Assembly (NCBI GenBank): GCA_030431945.1
Contig: JAUIIF010000073.1
Coordinates: forward strand, 1-11,846
Reading direction: 5' to 3'
DNA length: 11,846 nucleotides
DNA from: Bacteroidia bacterium
Lineage (GTDB): Bacteria > Bacteroidota > Bacteroidia > Chitinophagales > Saprospiraceae
Numbering within the stretch: position 1 is the stretch's first letter; each line of letters begins with the position of its first letter. The translations under genes were made by a program, and so were the position numbers. The notes under the pieces were generated by a model, which was given only the letters and a program-made list of their open reading frames with translations, searched no databases and was not told where the DNA came from. Positions 1 to 5,384 of the stretch are shown piece by piece.

Positions 1-181
1 CGCTGGGGGCTCTTTTGGATGGGCGCTGCGCGCCTTTTTAGACAGGCGCTGCGCGCCTTTTTGGACGGGCGCTTCGCGACCTTTTAGATGGGCGCTGCGC
101 GCCTTTTTAGACAGGCGCTGCGCGCCTTTTTAGACAGGCGCTGCGCGCCTTTTTAGACGGGCGCTTCGCGACCTTTTAGAT
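1..181. repeat. Tandem array of seven 23-bp hairpin repeats
   Basis: Seven contiguous 23-bp units start at 21, 44, 67, 90, 113, 136 and 159; positions 1-20 look like a degenerate further unit. Three unit types occur. A and B share the hairpin GGCGC-TGC-GCGCC followed by TTTTTAGAC or TTTTTGGAC, and differ in the first base (G or A). C carries GGGCGCTTCGCGACC, then TTTTAGAT. The order is A-B-C-A-B-B-C, which suggests that a three-unit block was duplicated. Each A or B unit resembles a miniature plus-strand intrinsic terminator (5-bp stem, 3-nt loop, T5), although the stem is short. On the minus strand the loops read GCA or GAA. There are no spacers, so this is not a CRISPR. The array ends 10 bp before the stop codon of the small minus-strand gene at 191-568. 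It may continue beyond the left edge of the window. Confidence 0.93.
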
Positions 182-190
182 GCTGTGCTT

Positions 191-568
191 TTAGGTAGCG
201 GCTCCAAATTTGGCGGGATGCTTCATCATGTAAGAGAGTAGTTTTGCGACCTCTTCGTTAAGCGCAACTAGTTCCTTGTAGGTGGTTTCATCGAGGTATT
301 TGCAAGCCAGGGCGAATTCTAACCAAACCAGCGTCTCGGCAGTTTCTGCCGCACAATCCGACAGCTTGGAAATCCAATTTCTGGAATAGCGACGCTTAGC
401 GGAGGCTTCGGCCAGATTTGCACACACTGAGCGAGAAGACCTGCGAACCTGGTCCGTGAGACTATAAACTTCCTCCTTGGGAAAGTATTTGGATAGCTCA
501 AAAATTCTTTGCGCCAGGGTAAAGCTTTTCTCAAAAGCAGTCCACTGACGAAATAACGATTTAGACAT
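191..568 (-). CDS. Four-helix-bundle protein, 23S rRNA intervening-sequence (IVP) family
   Basis: A 125-aa protein of the TIGR02436 / 23S_rRNA_IVP family. The family signature is visible: FEKSFTLAQRIFELSKYFP (residues 12-30), then SLTDQVRRSSRSVCANLAEA (36-55), then two more long helices ending LLSYMMKHPAKF. Family members are small all-helical proteins, often oligomeric, related in fold to the Avd accessory protein of diversity-generating retroelements. Some are encoded inside intervening sequences of 23S rRNA genes, but no rRNA is present here. Molecular function is unknown; nucleic-acid binding is often suggested. I chose the ATG at 566-568 because the family begins with the QWTAFEKS segment; an upstream in-frame start at 616 would add 16 atypical residues. 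No Shine-Dalgarno is evident. By a rough hand count the gene is about 47% GC and its upstream region about 36%, below its neighbours (mid-50s or higher). It sits between two hairpin-repeat arrays. Confidence 0.85.
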   Translation of the reverse strand: MSKSLFRQWTAFEKSFTLAQRIFELSKYFPKEEVYSLTDQVRRSSRSVCANLAEASAKRRYSRNWISKLSDCAAETAETLVWLEFALACKYLDETTYKELVALNEEVAKLLSYMMKHPAKFGAAT

Positions 569-676
569 TTCACGATAATTAAGTGATCTTGTCCCACAAT
601 GATCGCTTCCAAGCAATCAAATAAATCGTTTTCATGCGCATATAGACGAATATATACGTTTAAGGCTATCTTTCGC
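569..676 (-). promoter_or_regulatory. AT-rich upstream region of the IVP-type gene
   Basis: This 108-bp stretch between the small gene and the second array is about 36% GC by hand count, the most AT-rich non-coding segment in the window. On the minus strand it contains TATATTCG and TTTATTTG, each one or two mismatches from the Bacteroidota -7 box TAnnTTTG. No clear -33 partner was found, so the promoter position is not assigned. It is the obvious place for the gene's own promoter, because the repeat array separates it from the RluA-like gene upstream. Confidence 0.35.
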
Positions 677-963
677 CTAAAAGCAAAGCGTCTCCAAGGC
701 CGCAAGCCGTCTAAAAGCGAAGCGTCTCCAAGGCCGCAGGCCGCCTAAAAGCGAAGCGTCTCCAAGGCCGCAGGCCGTCTAAAAGCAAAGCGTCTCCAAG
801 GCCGCAAGCCGTCTAAAAGCGAAGCGTCTCCAAGGCCGCAGGCCGCCTAAAAGCGAAGCGTCTCCAAGGCCGCAAGCCGTCTAAAAGCGAAGCGTCTATA
901 AGGCCGCAGGCCGCCTAAAAGCAAAGCGTCTCCAAGGCCGCAGGCCGTCTAAAAGCAAAGCGC
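677..963. repeat. Tandem array of eight 34-bp double-hairpin repeats
   Basis: Eight contiguous 34-bp units start at 677, 711, 745, 779, 813, 847, 881 and 915, followed by a 15-bp partial unit from 949. Each unit has two modules on the plus strand: CTAAAAGCGAAGCGTCT, containing the mini-hairpin GCGAAGC, and CCAAGGCCGCAGGCCGT, containing the hairpin GGCC-GCA-GGCC. Variation is almost confined to three positions: GCGAAG or GCAAAG, GCAGGCC or GCAAGCC, and a final T or C; unit seven also has TATAAGG for TCCAAGG. Units 1-2 and 4-5 carry the same variant pair, consistent with block duplication. On the minus strand the first module reads GCTTCGCTTTTAG, a tiny hairpin followed by T4. The array stops four bases before the stop codon of the RluA-like gene. 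There are no spacers. Confidence 0.95.
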
Positions 964-967
964 CCGA

Positions 968-1693
968 CTACTTCCCCAGCTTTCGCAACTGGTTTAAAGT
1001 TGCCCGCATATCCTTTGGCATTTCGGCCTCAAAAGTTAGCCGCTCTCCGGTTTCGGGATGATTGAACGCCAGGCGACTGGCGTGGAGTGGCACCCGACTG
1101 AGCAGTGGCCTTTCTTCCCGGTCCTTTTTATAGTTATAGCGTCTGCCCTTGATTTCGGAGAGAAGGAAAGCTTCCCGTTTGCCGTAGAAGGGGTCTACCA
1201 TCAGGGGAAAACCGGCGTAGGCAAGATGAACCCTGATCTGGTGCGTACGTCCGGTAAAAATCTGTACGCCCACCAGGCTGAACTGGTGGCCGAATTCTTC
1301 CATTTTCTTAAAGATGGTGAAAGCATGCTTGCCACGGTTGGACACCATCATCTGTCCCATTTTCCCGGGGTTGGTGGCGATGGGCTCGTCAATCTCTACT
1401 TCTTCGTCTCCCGGCTGCCCTTCGACAATGGCGTGGTACACTTTGTCCACCTCCCGGTCCTGAAACTGCCGGTTAAGCTCCTTGTGGGCCTCCGGCGTGC
1501 GGGCGACGACCAGGCAACCGCTGGTGGGTTTATCCAACCGGTGAACGGCGATGATCGGATCTCCGAATTTTGCCCCCAGCAGGTGTACTACATTGGGAAT
1601 ATCGGCAATGTAGCGGTCCGGGACCGAAAGTAAATTGGCCGGCTTATTGATGACGATGAGGTGATCGTCCTGGTATAGAATCTCTAACTTCAC
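968..1693 (-). CDS. RluA-family RNA pseudouridine synthase
   Basis: A 241-aa enzyme that would isomerise specific uridines in rRNA and/or tRNA to pseudouridine. The N-terminus ILYQDDHLIVINKPANLLSV (residues 5-24) closely resembles E. coli RluA. The catalytic motif HRLDKPTSG spans residues 51-59, with D54 the expected nucleophilic aspartate. The second family motif GRTHQIRVHL spans 148-157, and LHASRLAF (203-210) is the usual C-terminal motif. There is no N-terminal S4 domain, so it is the short single-domain type. Site specificity (23S U746, tRNA U32, or the TruC-type tRNA site) cannot be assigned from sequence. The start is GTG at 1691-1693; no ATG lies close to it, and the family N-terminus begins exactly there. 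A promoter-like TACCTTTG box lies 22 nt upstream. A hairpin-repeat array begins immediately past the TAG stop. Confidence 0.93.
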   Translation of the reverse strand: MKLEILYQDDHLIVINKPANLLSVPDRYIADIPNVVHLLGAKFGDPIIAVHRLDKPTSGCLVVARTPEAHKELNRQFQDREVDKVYHAIVEGQPGDEEVEIDEPIATNPGKMGQMMVSNRGKHAFTIFKKMEEFGHQFSLVGVQIFTGRTHQIRVHLAYAGFPLMVDPFYGKREAFLLSEIKGRRYNYKKDREERPLLSRVPLHASRLAFNHPETGERLTFEAEMPKDMRATLNQLRKLGK

Positions 1694-1715
1694 GGGGGGC
1701 TTTTTATCTTGGGCG

Positions 1716-1723
1716 CAAAGGTA
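1716..1723 (-). promoter_or_regulatory. Candidate -7 box TACCTTTG for the RluA-like gene
   Basis: On the minus strand this reads TACCTTTG, a match to the Bacteroidota TAnnTTTG -7 element, and it is followed by CGCCC. The 22-nt gap to the GTG start equals the gap in front of asd, implying a leader of roughly 16 nt. I see no convincing TTTG at the -33 position, so this rests on the single box and its spacing. Confidence 0.45.
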
Positions 1724-1737
1724 AGTAAAGCCGGGCG

Positions 1738-1885
1738 GGTGGAGACCACCGTAAAACTTACCGGCACCGGGCCACTCTGAGCTCCCTCACCCTACAGCTA
1801 CGGAAGGAACCGCTGGCTGCCCCAGGCGGGGGCCGGAGCCGGCAACCTCATCAGGTGCCGGAAGTGCGCCTTCCCCGTGGCGCAC
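1738..1885. other. Cluster of three small hairpins
   Basis: Three stem-loops lie in tandem upstream of the RluA-like promoter: GGTGG-AGA-CCACC (1738-1750), CGGC-A-ACCT-CATC-AGGT-GCCG with one bulged base (1840-1860), and GTGCGCC / GGCGCAC with an 8-nt loop (1864-1885). None has a T-tract. No credible coding region covers them. They may be structured ends of transcripts from the right or degenerate repetitive elements; their role is unknown. Confidence 0.5.
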
Positions 1886-1890
1886 CATAA

Positions 1891-1922
1891 AAAAAGCCTG
1901 GACCTCAATTGGCCCAGGCTTT
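1891..1922 (-). terminator. Intrinsic terminator, minus strand
   Basis: A perfect 9-bp stem AAAGCCTGG / CCAGGCTTT (1893-1901 with 1914-1922) encloses a 12-nt loop. On the minus strand the stem runs into a tract of seven Ts (complement of 1889-1895), the classic intrinsic-terminator layout; in the plus direction only three Ts follow. It stops something transcribed leftward from about 1924-2156. No convincing protein gene lies there, which is part of the case for a small RNA in that interval. Confidence 0.8.
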
Positions 1923-1923
1923 C

Positions 1924-2156
1924 AATAATCCCATGAACATATATCTTTAACTGAGTGCTTCCGGTAAAGTGAATGTGTTCTGGCGGCCACCATAATAAAG
2001 CCGACCAGAACACACTTTCACGGAAATTCGTAATCTCAGAATAGTTTTTTTGACAGTGTAGTTGGAGACATTCCTCCCGCTGACAATACAAAAGTGCAGC
2101 CAAAGCAGTCCAAACCAAAAGACACATTCGACTATTTGTGAATCACTTATTCCAAT
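1924..2156 (-). ncRNA. Candidate structured small RNA between two terminators
   Basis: This 230-bp interval has no believable ORF but holds one long imperfect stem-loop, 1951-2039. The apical part is TGTGTTCTGG / CCAGAACACA (1974-1983 with 2005-2014), extended by CGGC / GCCG around a 12-nt loop. Below it come AAAG / CTTT across a 4-nt bulge, TTCCG / CGGAA (1959-1963 with 2021-2025) across a 2x2 internal loop, and a basal CTGAG / CTCAG (1951-1955 with 2035-2039) across a large internal loop. A minus-strand terminator lies just downstream (1891-1922), and another minus-strand terminator isolates it from the gene on the right. A long rod with an internal bulge between terminators could be a 6S-like regulatory RNA, but I cannot match it to a family, and no promoter is assigned. 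A decayed mobile element is the main alternative. Confidence 0.3.
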
Positions 2157-2204
2157 AAAAAGAGCCTCAAATCATTATTTTTCAATGACTTGAGGCTCCT
2201 TTTT
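2157..2204. terminator. Strong bidirectional intrinsic terminator
   Basis: The stem GAGCCTCAA / TTGAGGCTC (2162-2170 with 2190-2198) extends through TCATT / AATGA past one mismatch, with a small AT-rich loop. It is flanked by A5 on the left (2157-2161) and T5 on the right (2200-2204, after one unpaired C), so it can end transcripts from either side. It begins 23 bp beyond the stop codon of the coiled-coil gene at 2228-3961 and is that gene's natural terminator. Confidence 0.92.
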
Positions 2205-2227
2205 GTGAAAAATTTATCAAGAAAAAG

Positions 2228-3961
2228 CTACTCTTCTTCGCCGATAATTTTTTCTTTCAGGTCATCTACCGTGTCTTCCACGGCATTTTCGACCTGATCT
2301 GCTACTTGTTCCAGGCGTTCACCTGCGTCTTCCATCTTGTCTTCCACCTGATCCGCAGCCTGGTCGAGCTTTTCGCCCGCTACCTTCGCGATGGCTTTTA
2401 CGGTATCCGTAACGTCCTCCACCGTATCCGCAATGCTTTCGGAGGCAGCGGTGAAGACATCACCGAGCTGATCCAGAATACCGCCTTCTTCGGTGGCTTG
2501 CTGGGCCGCGCTACCGACGGTAGTGATGGCCGAGGCGATGGCGTCACCCGCCATTTCCGCCAGACTGGCTTCCGGCTCGCTCTCCGTGGACGACGTAATT
2601 TCACTAAAAGCCACCATGGTCTTGACGGACTCGGGGGTGCGATCTTCCAGTCTGGTGCGGCCCCCTTTCTTTTCCTTGCCTTCCACGATGGCTGCCGCTG
2701 CGGCCTCCAGTTTAGCCTGTTCCTCCGGACTTACTTCCCGGCTGGCCATCTCCGCAGCGATCTTCGCTTTAGCGGCTTCTGCCGCCGCGCGTTCCGCTTC
2801 TTTTTTAGCTCTTTTTTCAGCTTTCGCCTTTTCCTGCTCTATTTTACTTTCGAGCATGGCTTTGGTCTTCATCATGTCATCCAGCTTCACCTGCTTACTG
2901 GCGATTCTGCTTTCAATCATGACGACCTTGGCTTCCCGGATTTGCTTTTCCAGCTGGCCGTGCGTTTTTTCGATGCGCCGCCGCTCGAACTTGAGGTCAT
3001 TCTCATCACGCCCGATTCCGCTGCGCATTCGTTCCATCGCTTTTAGCAAGCCATCAAGACGAGCCTGCGTGCGCCCTGCGTTGCGATCAGTATTGCCACC
3101 ACCGCCGCCCTGGCCACGTTCTTTTTTTACGGCCTTAAAAGCCGCATCGATCCGGCTGTACACCGCATCACGATCCTCTTTGGTAAACTTAACGTTGTGG
3201 AATTTCTTCTGAATATCCCGCAGATCGCTGAACACTTTATTGAGGTGAGTGCCTTCCTGGATGCGTTTTTCCGCATCTTCAAGCAAAGCGCTGAAGCGGG
3301 CTACCTGCTTGACTGATTCCTCTTTGTACTGGGAATTCAGTTCATCGCGCATTTTTTTAAGGGCGTCAAAAGACTGGTCGACGCGTTTCCGGATTTCGTT
3401 GCCCTGCTCCCGCAGCAAGGTTTTGTCCTGAAGCTGTCCCTGTACCTTTTGCCAAAAGCTTTTGGCCTGGTTCCACAGGTCGGAGGAGTATTCCGAGGCA
3501 CGCTCGATGCGGTCCTCTATTTCAGCCAGCTCGGACTTATAGCTTTGGGCCAGCTTGTCGCTCAGGACGTGGAAATGCCATTCCGTCTGCGCCCGCAAGA
3601 TCATATCGGTCTGCTCGGCTTTCAGGTCATCGGGCAGTAAGCCTTCGGAGACGCTTAGCTCACGGGCGATGACCCGGTCGGGTTCCGGGAGTTCCGCTTC
3701 CTGGTTTTTACGCCATTTATCCATGAAGGCTTTAAAGACATCATCCGAGACAACTTTCTCGGGATAAGTCTGAATGCGTACGATGTTGTCAGCGACCTGT
3801 AACTCGATCGTGATCAGTACGCGTTTTTCCTGGGCGTCGCGCCCCCAGACGGCAATTCGATTTCTCATTTCGGTTAGCGTTGTGCCGGAGGGTAATTGAT
3901 GGTTGTCCGGCGGCAGTAATACGTTTATTTCGGTTAATCGCAGTGGATGCGCGGTGCGCAT
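2228..3961 (-). CDS. Large coiled-coil protein with LEA-like C-terminus, function unknown
   Basis: A 577-aa soluble, highly charged protein with no signal peptide or membrane segment. Residues about 33-66 look like a short beta-rich head (RIAVWGRDAQEKRVLITIEL). Residues 120-285 are helical, with segments such as SDLWNQAKSFWQKVQGQLQD (160-179) and KEDRDAVYSRIDAAFKAVKK (261-280) that recall DUF349-type helical repeats; that resemblance is weak. A glycine linker (GQGGGGG, 283-289) leads to a long coiled coil (298-405) rich in Lys, Glu and Ala. The C-terminus (465-577) is acidic and Ala/Val-rich, with near-repeats LDQAADQVEDKMEDAGE and LEQVADQVENAVEDTVD, as in LEA or apolipoprotein-like amphipathic helices. 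The start may be ATG 3959-3961, as given, or ATG 3866-3868 (residue 32). The 53-bp gap to the asd stop permits co-transcription. I do not recognise a named family. Confidence 0.82.
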   Translation of the reverse strand: MRTAHPLRLTEINVLLPPDNHQLPSGTTLTEMRNRIAVWGRDAQEKRVLITIELQVADNIVRIQTYPEKVVSDDVFKAFMDKWRKNQEAELPEPDRVIARELSVSEGLLPDDLKAEQTDMILRAQTEWHFHVLSDKLAQSYKSELAEIEDRIERASEYSSDLWNQAKSFWQKVQGQLQDKTLLREQGNEIRKRVDQSFDALKKMRDELNSQYKEESVKQVARFSALLEDAEKRIQEGTHLNKVFSDLRDIQKKFHNVKFTKEDRDAVYSRIDAAFKAVKKERGQGGGGGNTDRNAGRTQARLDGLLKAMERMRSGIGRDENDLKFERRRIEKTHGQLEKQIREAKVVMIESRIASKQVKLDDMMKTKAMLESKIEQEKAKAEKRAKKEAERAAAEAAKAKIAAEMASREVSPEEQAKLEAAAAAIVEGKEKKGGRTRLEDRTPESVKTMVAFSEITSSTESEPEASLAEMAGDAIASAITTVGSAAQQATEEGGILDQLGDVFTAASESIADTVEDVTDTVKAIAKVAGEKLDQAADQVEDKMEDAGERLEQVADQVENAVEDTVDDLKEKIIGEEE

Positions 3962-4014
3962 CCGGGTATGTTCTTCTTAATAATCCAGGCAGCCCAAGGT
4001 GGCAATGCCCCTTT

Positions 4015-5034
4015 TTATCCGGCCGTTACTTCCTGACCAATAAGATTATTGGCCAGGAGGTATTCAGCGATCTGCACAGCGTTGGTAGCCGCCCCCTTGC
4101 GGAGGTTGTCAGCTACGATCCACAAATTAAGGCCATTTTCGATAGATTCATCCCTCCGGATTCGACCAACGAAGACTTCATCCCGATGTTTAGCCAGTAA
4201 TGGCATGGGGTAGACATTATTTTTCACGTCATCCTGTACAACGATACCGGGAGTGGCCGCCAGCAGTTCGCGGACTTTAGCGACGGTAAACGGCCGGTGA
4301 AACTCTACGTTGACACTTTCGCTGTGTCCACCATGCACCGGTACCCGTACGGCCGTAGCCGTAATGGCGATGGAGGGGTCTCCCAGAATTTTCCGGGTTT
4401 CGTGGACAAGTTTCATTTCTTCCTTGGTGTAGTCATTGTCCAGGAAGACATCGCAGTGCGGAATACAGTTTTCGAAAATCGGGTAATGATAAGGGCGGTC
4501 GGTGCCTTCGGTATCCTGTCCTTGTTTTTCTGCTTCGTACTGGTTTACGGCCGGCACTCCGGTACCCGTGAAACTCTGGTACGTAGAAATTACCAGGCGC
4601 TTAATGCCGAATGCTTCGTGCAGGGGGGCCAGGGCCAGCACCATTTGGATGGTAGAGCAGTTCGGGTTGGCAATGATCAGGTCATCGCTTTGCAGTTCTT
4701 TGGCATTTACTTCAGGCACCACCAGTTTTTTAGTCGGGTCCATCCGCCAGGCACTGGAATTGTCGACCACTACACAGCCAACTTCAGCAAACTTCGGTGC
4801 CCATTCCAGCGAAGTGCTTCCTCCGGCGGAGAAGATGGCTACGTCCGGCCGGGCCGCTACGGCATCTTCCAGTCCGATGACTTTGTAGTCTTTCCCTTCG
4901 TACGTGATGGTTTTCCCTACGGAACGGGCCGAGGCGACCGGTAGCAATTCAGTAATCGGAAACTTGTGTTCCTTAAGTACCTGAAACATTACGCCACCTA
5001 CCAGACCGGTAGCACCAACAACTGCAACTTTCAT
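4015..5034 (-). CDS. asd: Aspartate-semialdehyde dehydrogenase
   Basis: A 339-aa cytoplasmic enzyme that reduces L-4-aspartyl phosphate to L-aspartate 4-semialdehyde with NADPH, the branch point to lysine/diaminopimelate, threonine, methionine and isoleucine. The N-terminus KVAVVGATGLVGG (2-14) is the Rossmann dinucleotide motif. The active-site block IANPNCSTIQ (121-130) carries the expected nucleophile C126. TYQSFTGTG (151-159) carries Q153, and RVPVHGGHS (230-238) carries substrate-binding R230 and catalytic H237. Length is normal for the bacterial enzyme. I chose the ATG at 5032-5034 because homologues begin MKVAVVGATG and because the promoter at 5057-5086 lies within a possible longer reading frame starting at 5091. 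It is preceded by a short leader and followed, after 53 bp, by the coiled-coil gene. Confidence 0.97.
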   Translation of the reverse strand: MKVAVVGATGLVGGVMFQVLKEHKFPITELLPVASARSVGKTITYEGKDYKVIGLEDAVAARPDVAIFSAGGSTSLEWAPKFAEVGCVVVDNSSAWRMDPTKKLVVPEVNAKELQSDDLIIANPNCSTIQMVLALAPLHEAFGIKRLVISTYQSFTGTGVPAVNQYEAEKQGQDTEGTDRPYHYPIFENCIPHCDVFLDNDYTKEEMKLVHETRKILGDPSIAITATAVRVPVHGGHSESVNVEFHRPFTVAKVRELLAATPGIVVQDDVKNNVYPMPLLAKHRDEVFVGRIRRDESIENGLNLWIVADNLRKGAATNAVQIAEYLLANNLIGQEVTAG

Positions 5035-5056
5035 CTTGGATATTTTTTTGGGAACG

Positions 5057-5086
5057 CAAAAGTACGATGCTTCCCTGCATAACAAA
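5057..5086 (-). promoter_or_regulatory. Promoter of asd (TTTG-N18-TACTTTTG)
   Basis: On the minus strand a TTTG at 5086-5083 is followed after 18 nt by TACTTTTG at 5064-5057. This matches the Bacteroidota housekeeping promoter (TTTG at -33, TAnnTTTG at -7) closely. The -7 box ends 22 nt before the asd ATG, giving a leader of about 16-18 nt. It is the best-formed promoter in the window and should be read by the sigma factor encoded at the right end. Confidence 0.8.
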
Positions 5087-5384
5087 GGCATGAATAGCGC
5101 TCAATAGTTGCAAGGTTTACGACGGGAAGTGACTCCTTCCGGGAATTTTCTGCCCGTCCTGCTGCCCTTCGGCTACGCCAATTGCTACCGGGTTCACCAC
5201 CAACCCGTGGCAGCGTGCCTGAGTATCTGGCCGTGTGGAGCGCAGGATCTTTAAGTGGTGGAGCAGCGCTTGAACCGGAGTTTAGCCGTAGCTACCGCGT
5301 AGTGGCCGCGAAGCGAAATGAACCTTCAGGCAACGAAGCCAGGGCGCACAAGGACCAATGACCAAGCATTGGTAAACGCCCTCA
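5087..5384. other. Gene-free, hairpin-rich intergenic region
   Basis: About 300 bp between asd and the methyltransferase gene without a credible ORF. Visible structures are GACGGG / CCCGTC (5121-5126 with 5153-5158) enclosing GGAAG / CTTCC (5125-5129 with 5136-5140), which share two bases and so partly compete. A second stem-loop, CGGGTT / AACCCG (5189-5194 with 5202-5207), is extended by GCT-A-CC / GG-C-AGC. A third, AGGGCG / CGCCCT (5341-5346 with 5377-5382), encloses ACCAATG / CATTGGT (5354-5360 with 5367-5373). The third begins two bases past the methyltransferase stop codon and may mark its transcript end, although no T-tract follows. A single GGCCGCGAAGCG at 5304-5315 recalls words from the array at 677-963. 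Confidence 0.5.

Noticed and set aside
191..568. Diversity-generating retroelement with an Avd-type accessory gene
   Set aside because: The protein resembles Avd, but there is no reverse transcriptase, no template/variable repeat pair and no adenine-mutagenised target in the window.
191..568. Intervening sequence inside a 23S rRNA gene
   Set aside because: No rRNA sequence flanks the gene; both sides are repeat arrays and then a protein gene.
1..963. CRISPR arrays
   Set aside because: The units are contiguous 23-bp and 34-bp repeats with no unique spacers, and no cas genes are present.
1058..1633. Long plus-strand reading frames opposite real genes (also 2493-3212, 4297-4944, 5553-6164, 6511-7251)
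   Set aside because: They lie antisense to genes with clear family motifs, have no recognisable protein features, and are explained by GC-rich codon usage on the other strand.
1971..2051. Plus-strand terminator formed by the long hairpin and the following T7 at 2045-2051
   Set aside because: The T-tract is five bases past a basal stem separated by a large internal loop, and no plus-strand gene lies to the left that would need it.
1798..2127. Minus-strand 109-aa reading frame beginning MCLLVWTALAALLYC
   Set aside because: It reads straight through the intrinsic terminator at 1891-1922 and its composition is unlike a protein; the apparent signal peptide is likely chance.
5035..5091. Longer asd start at 5091
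   Set aside because: The extra residues have no family support and the frame would span the -7 box of the asd promoter.
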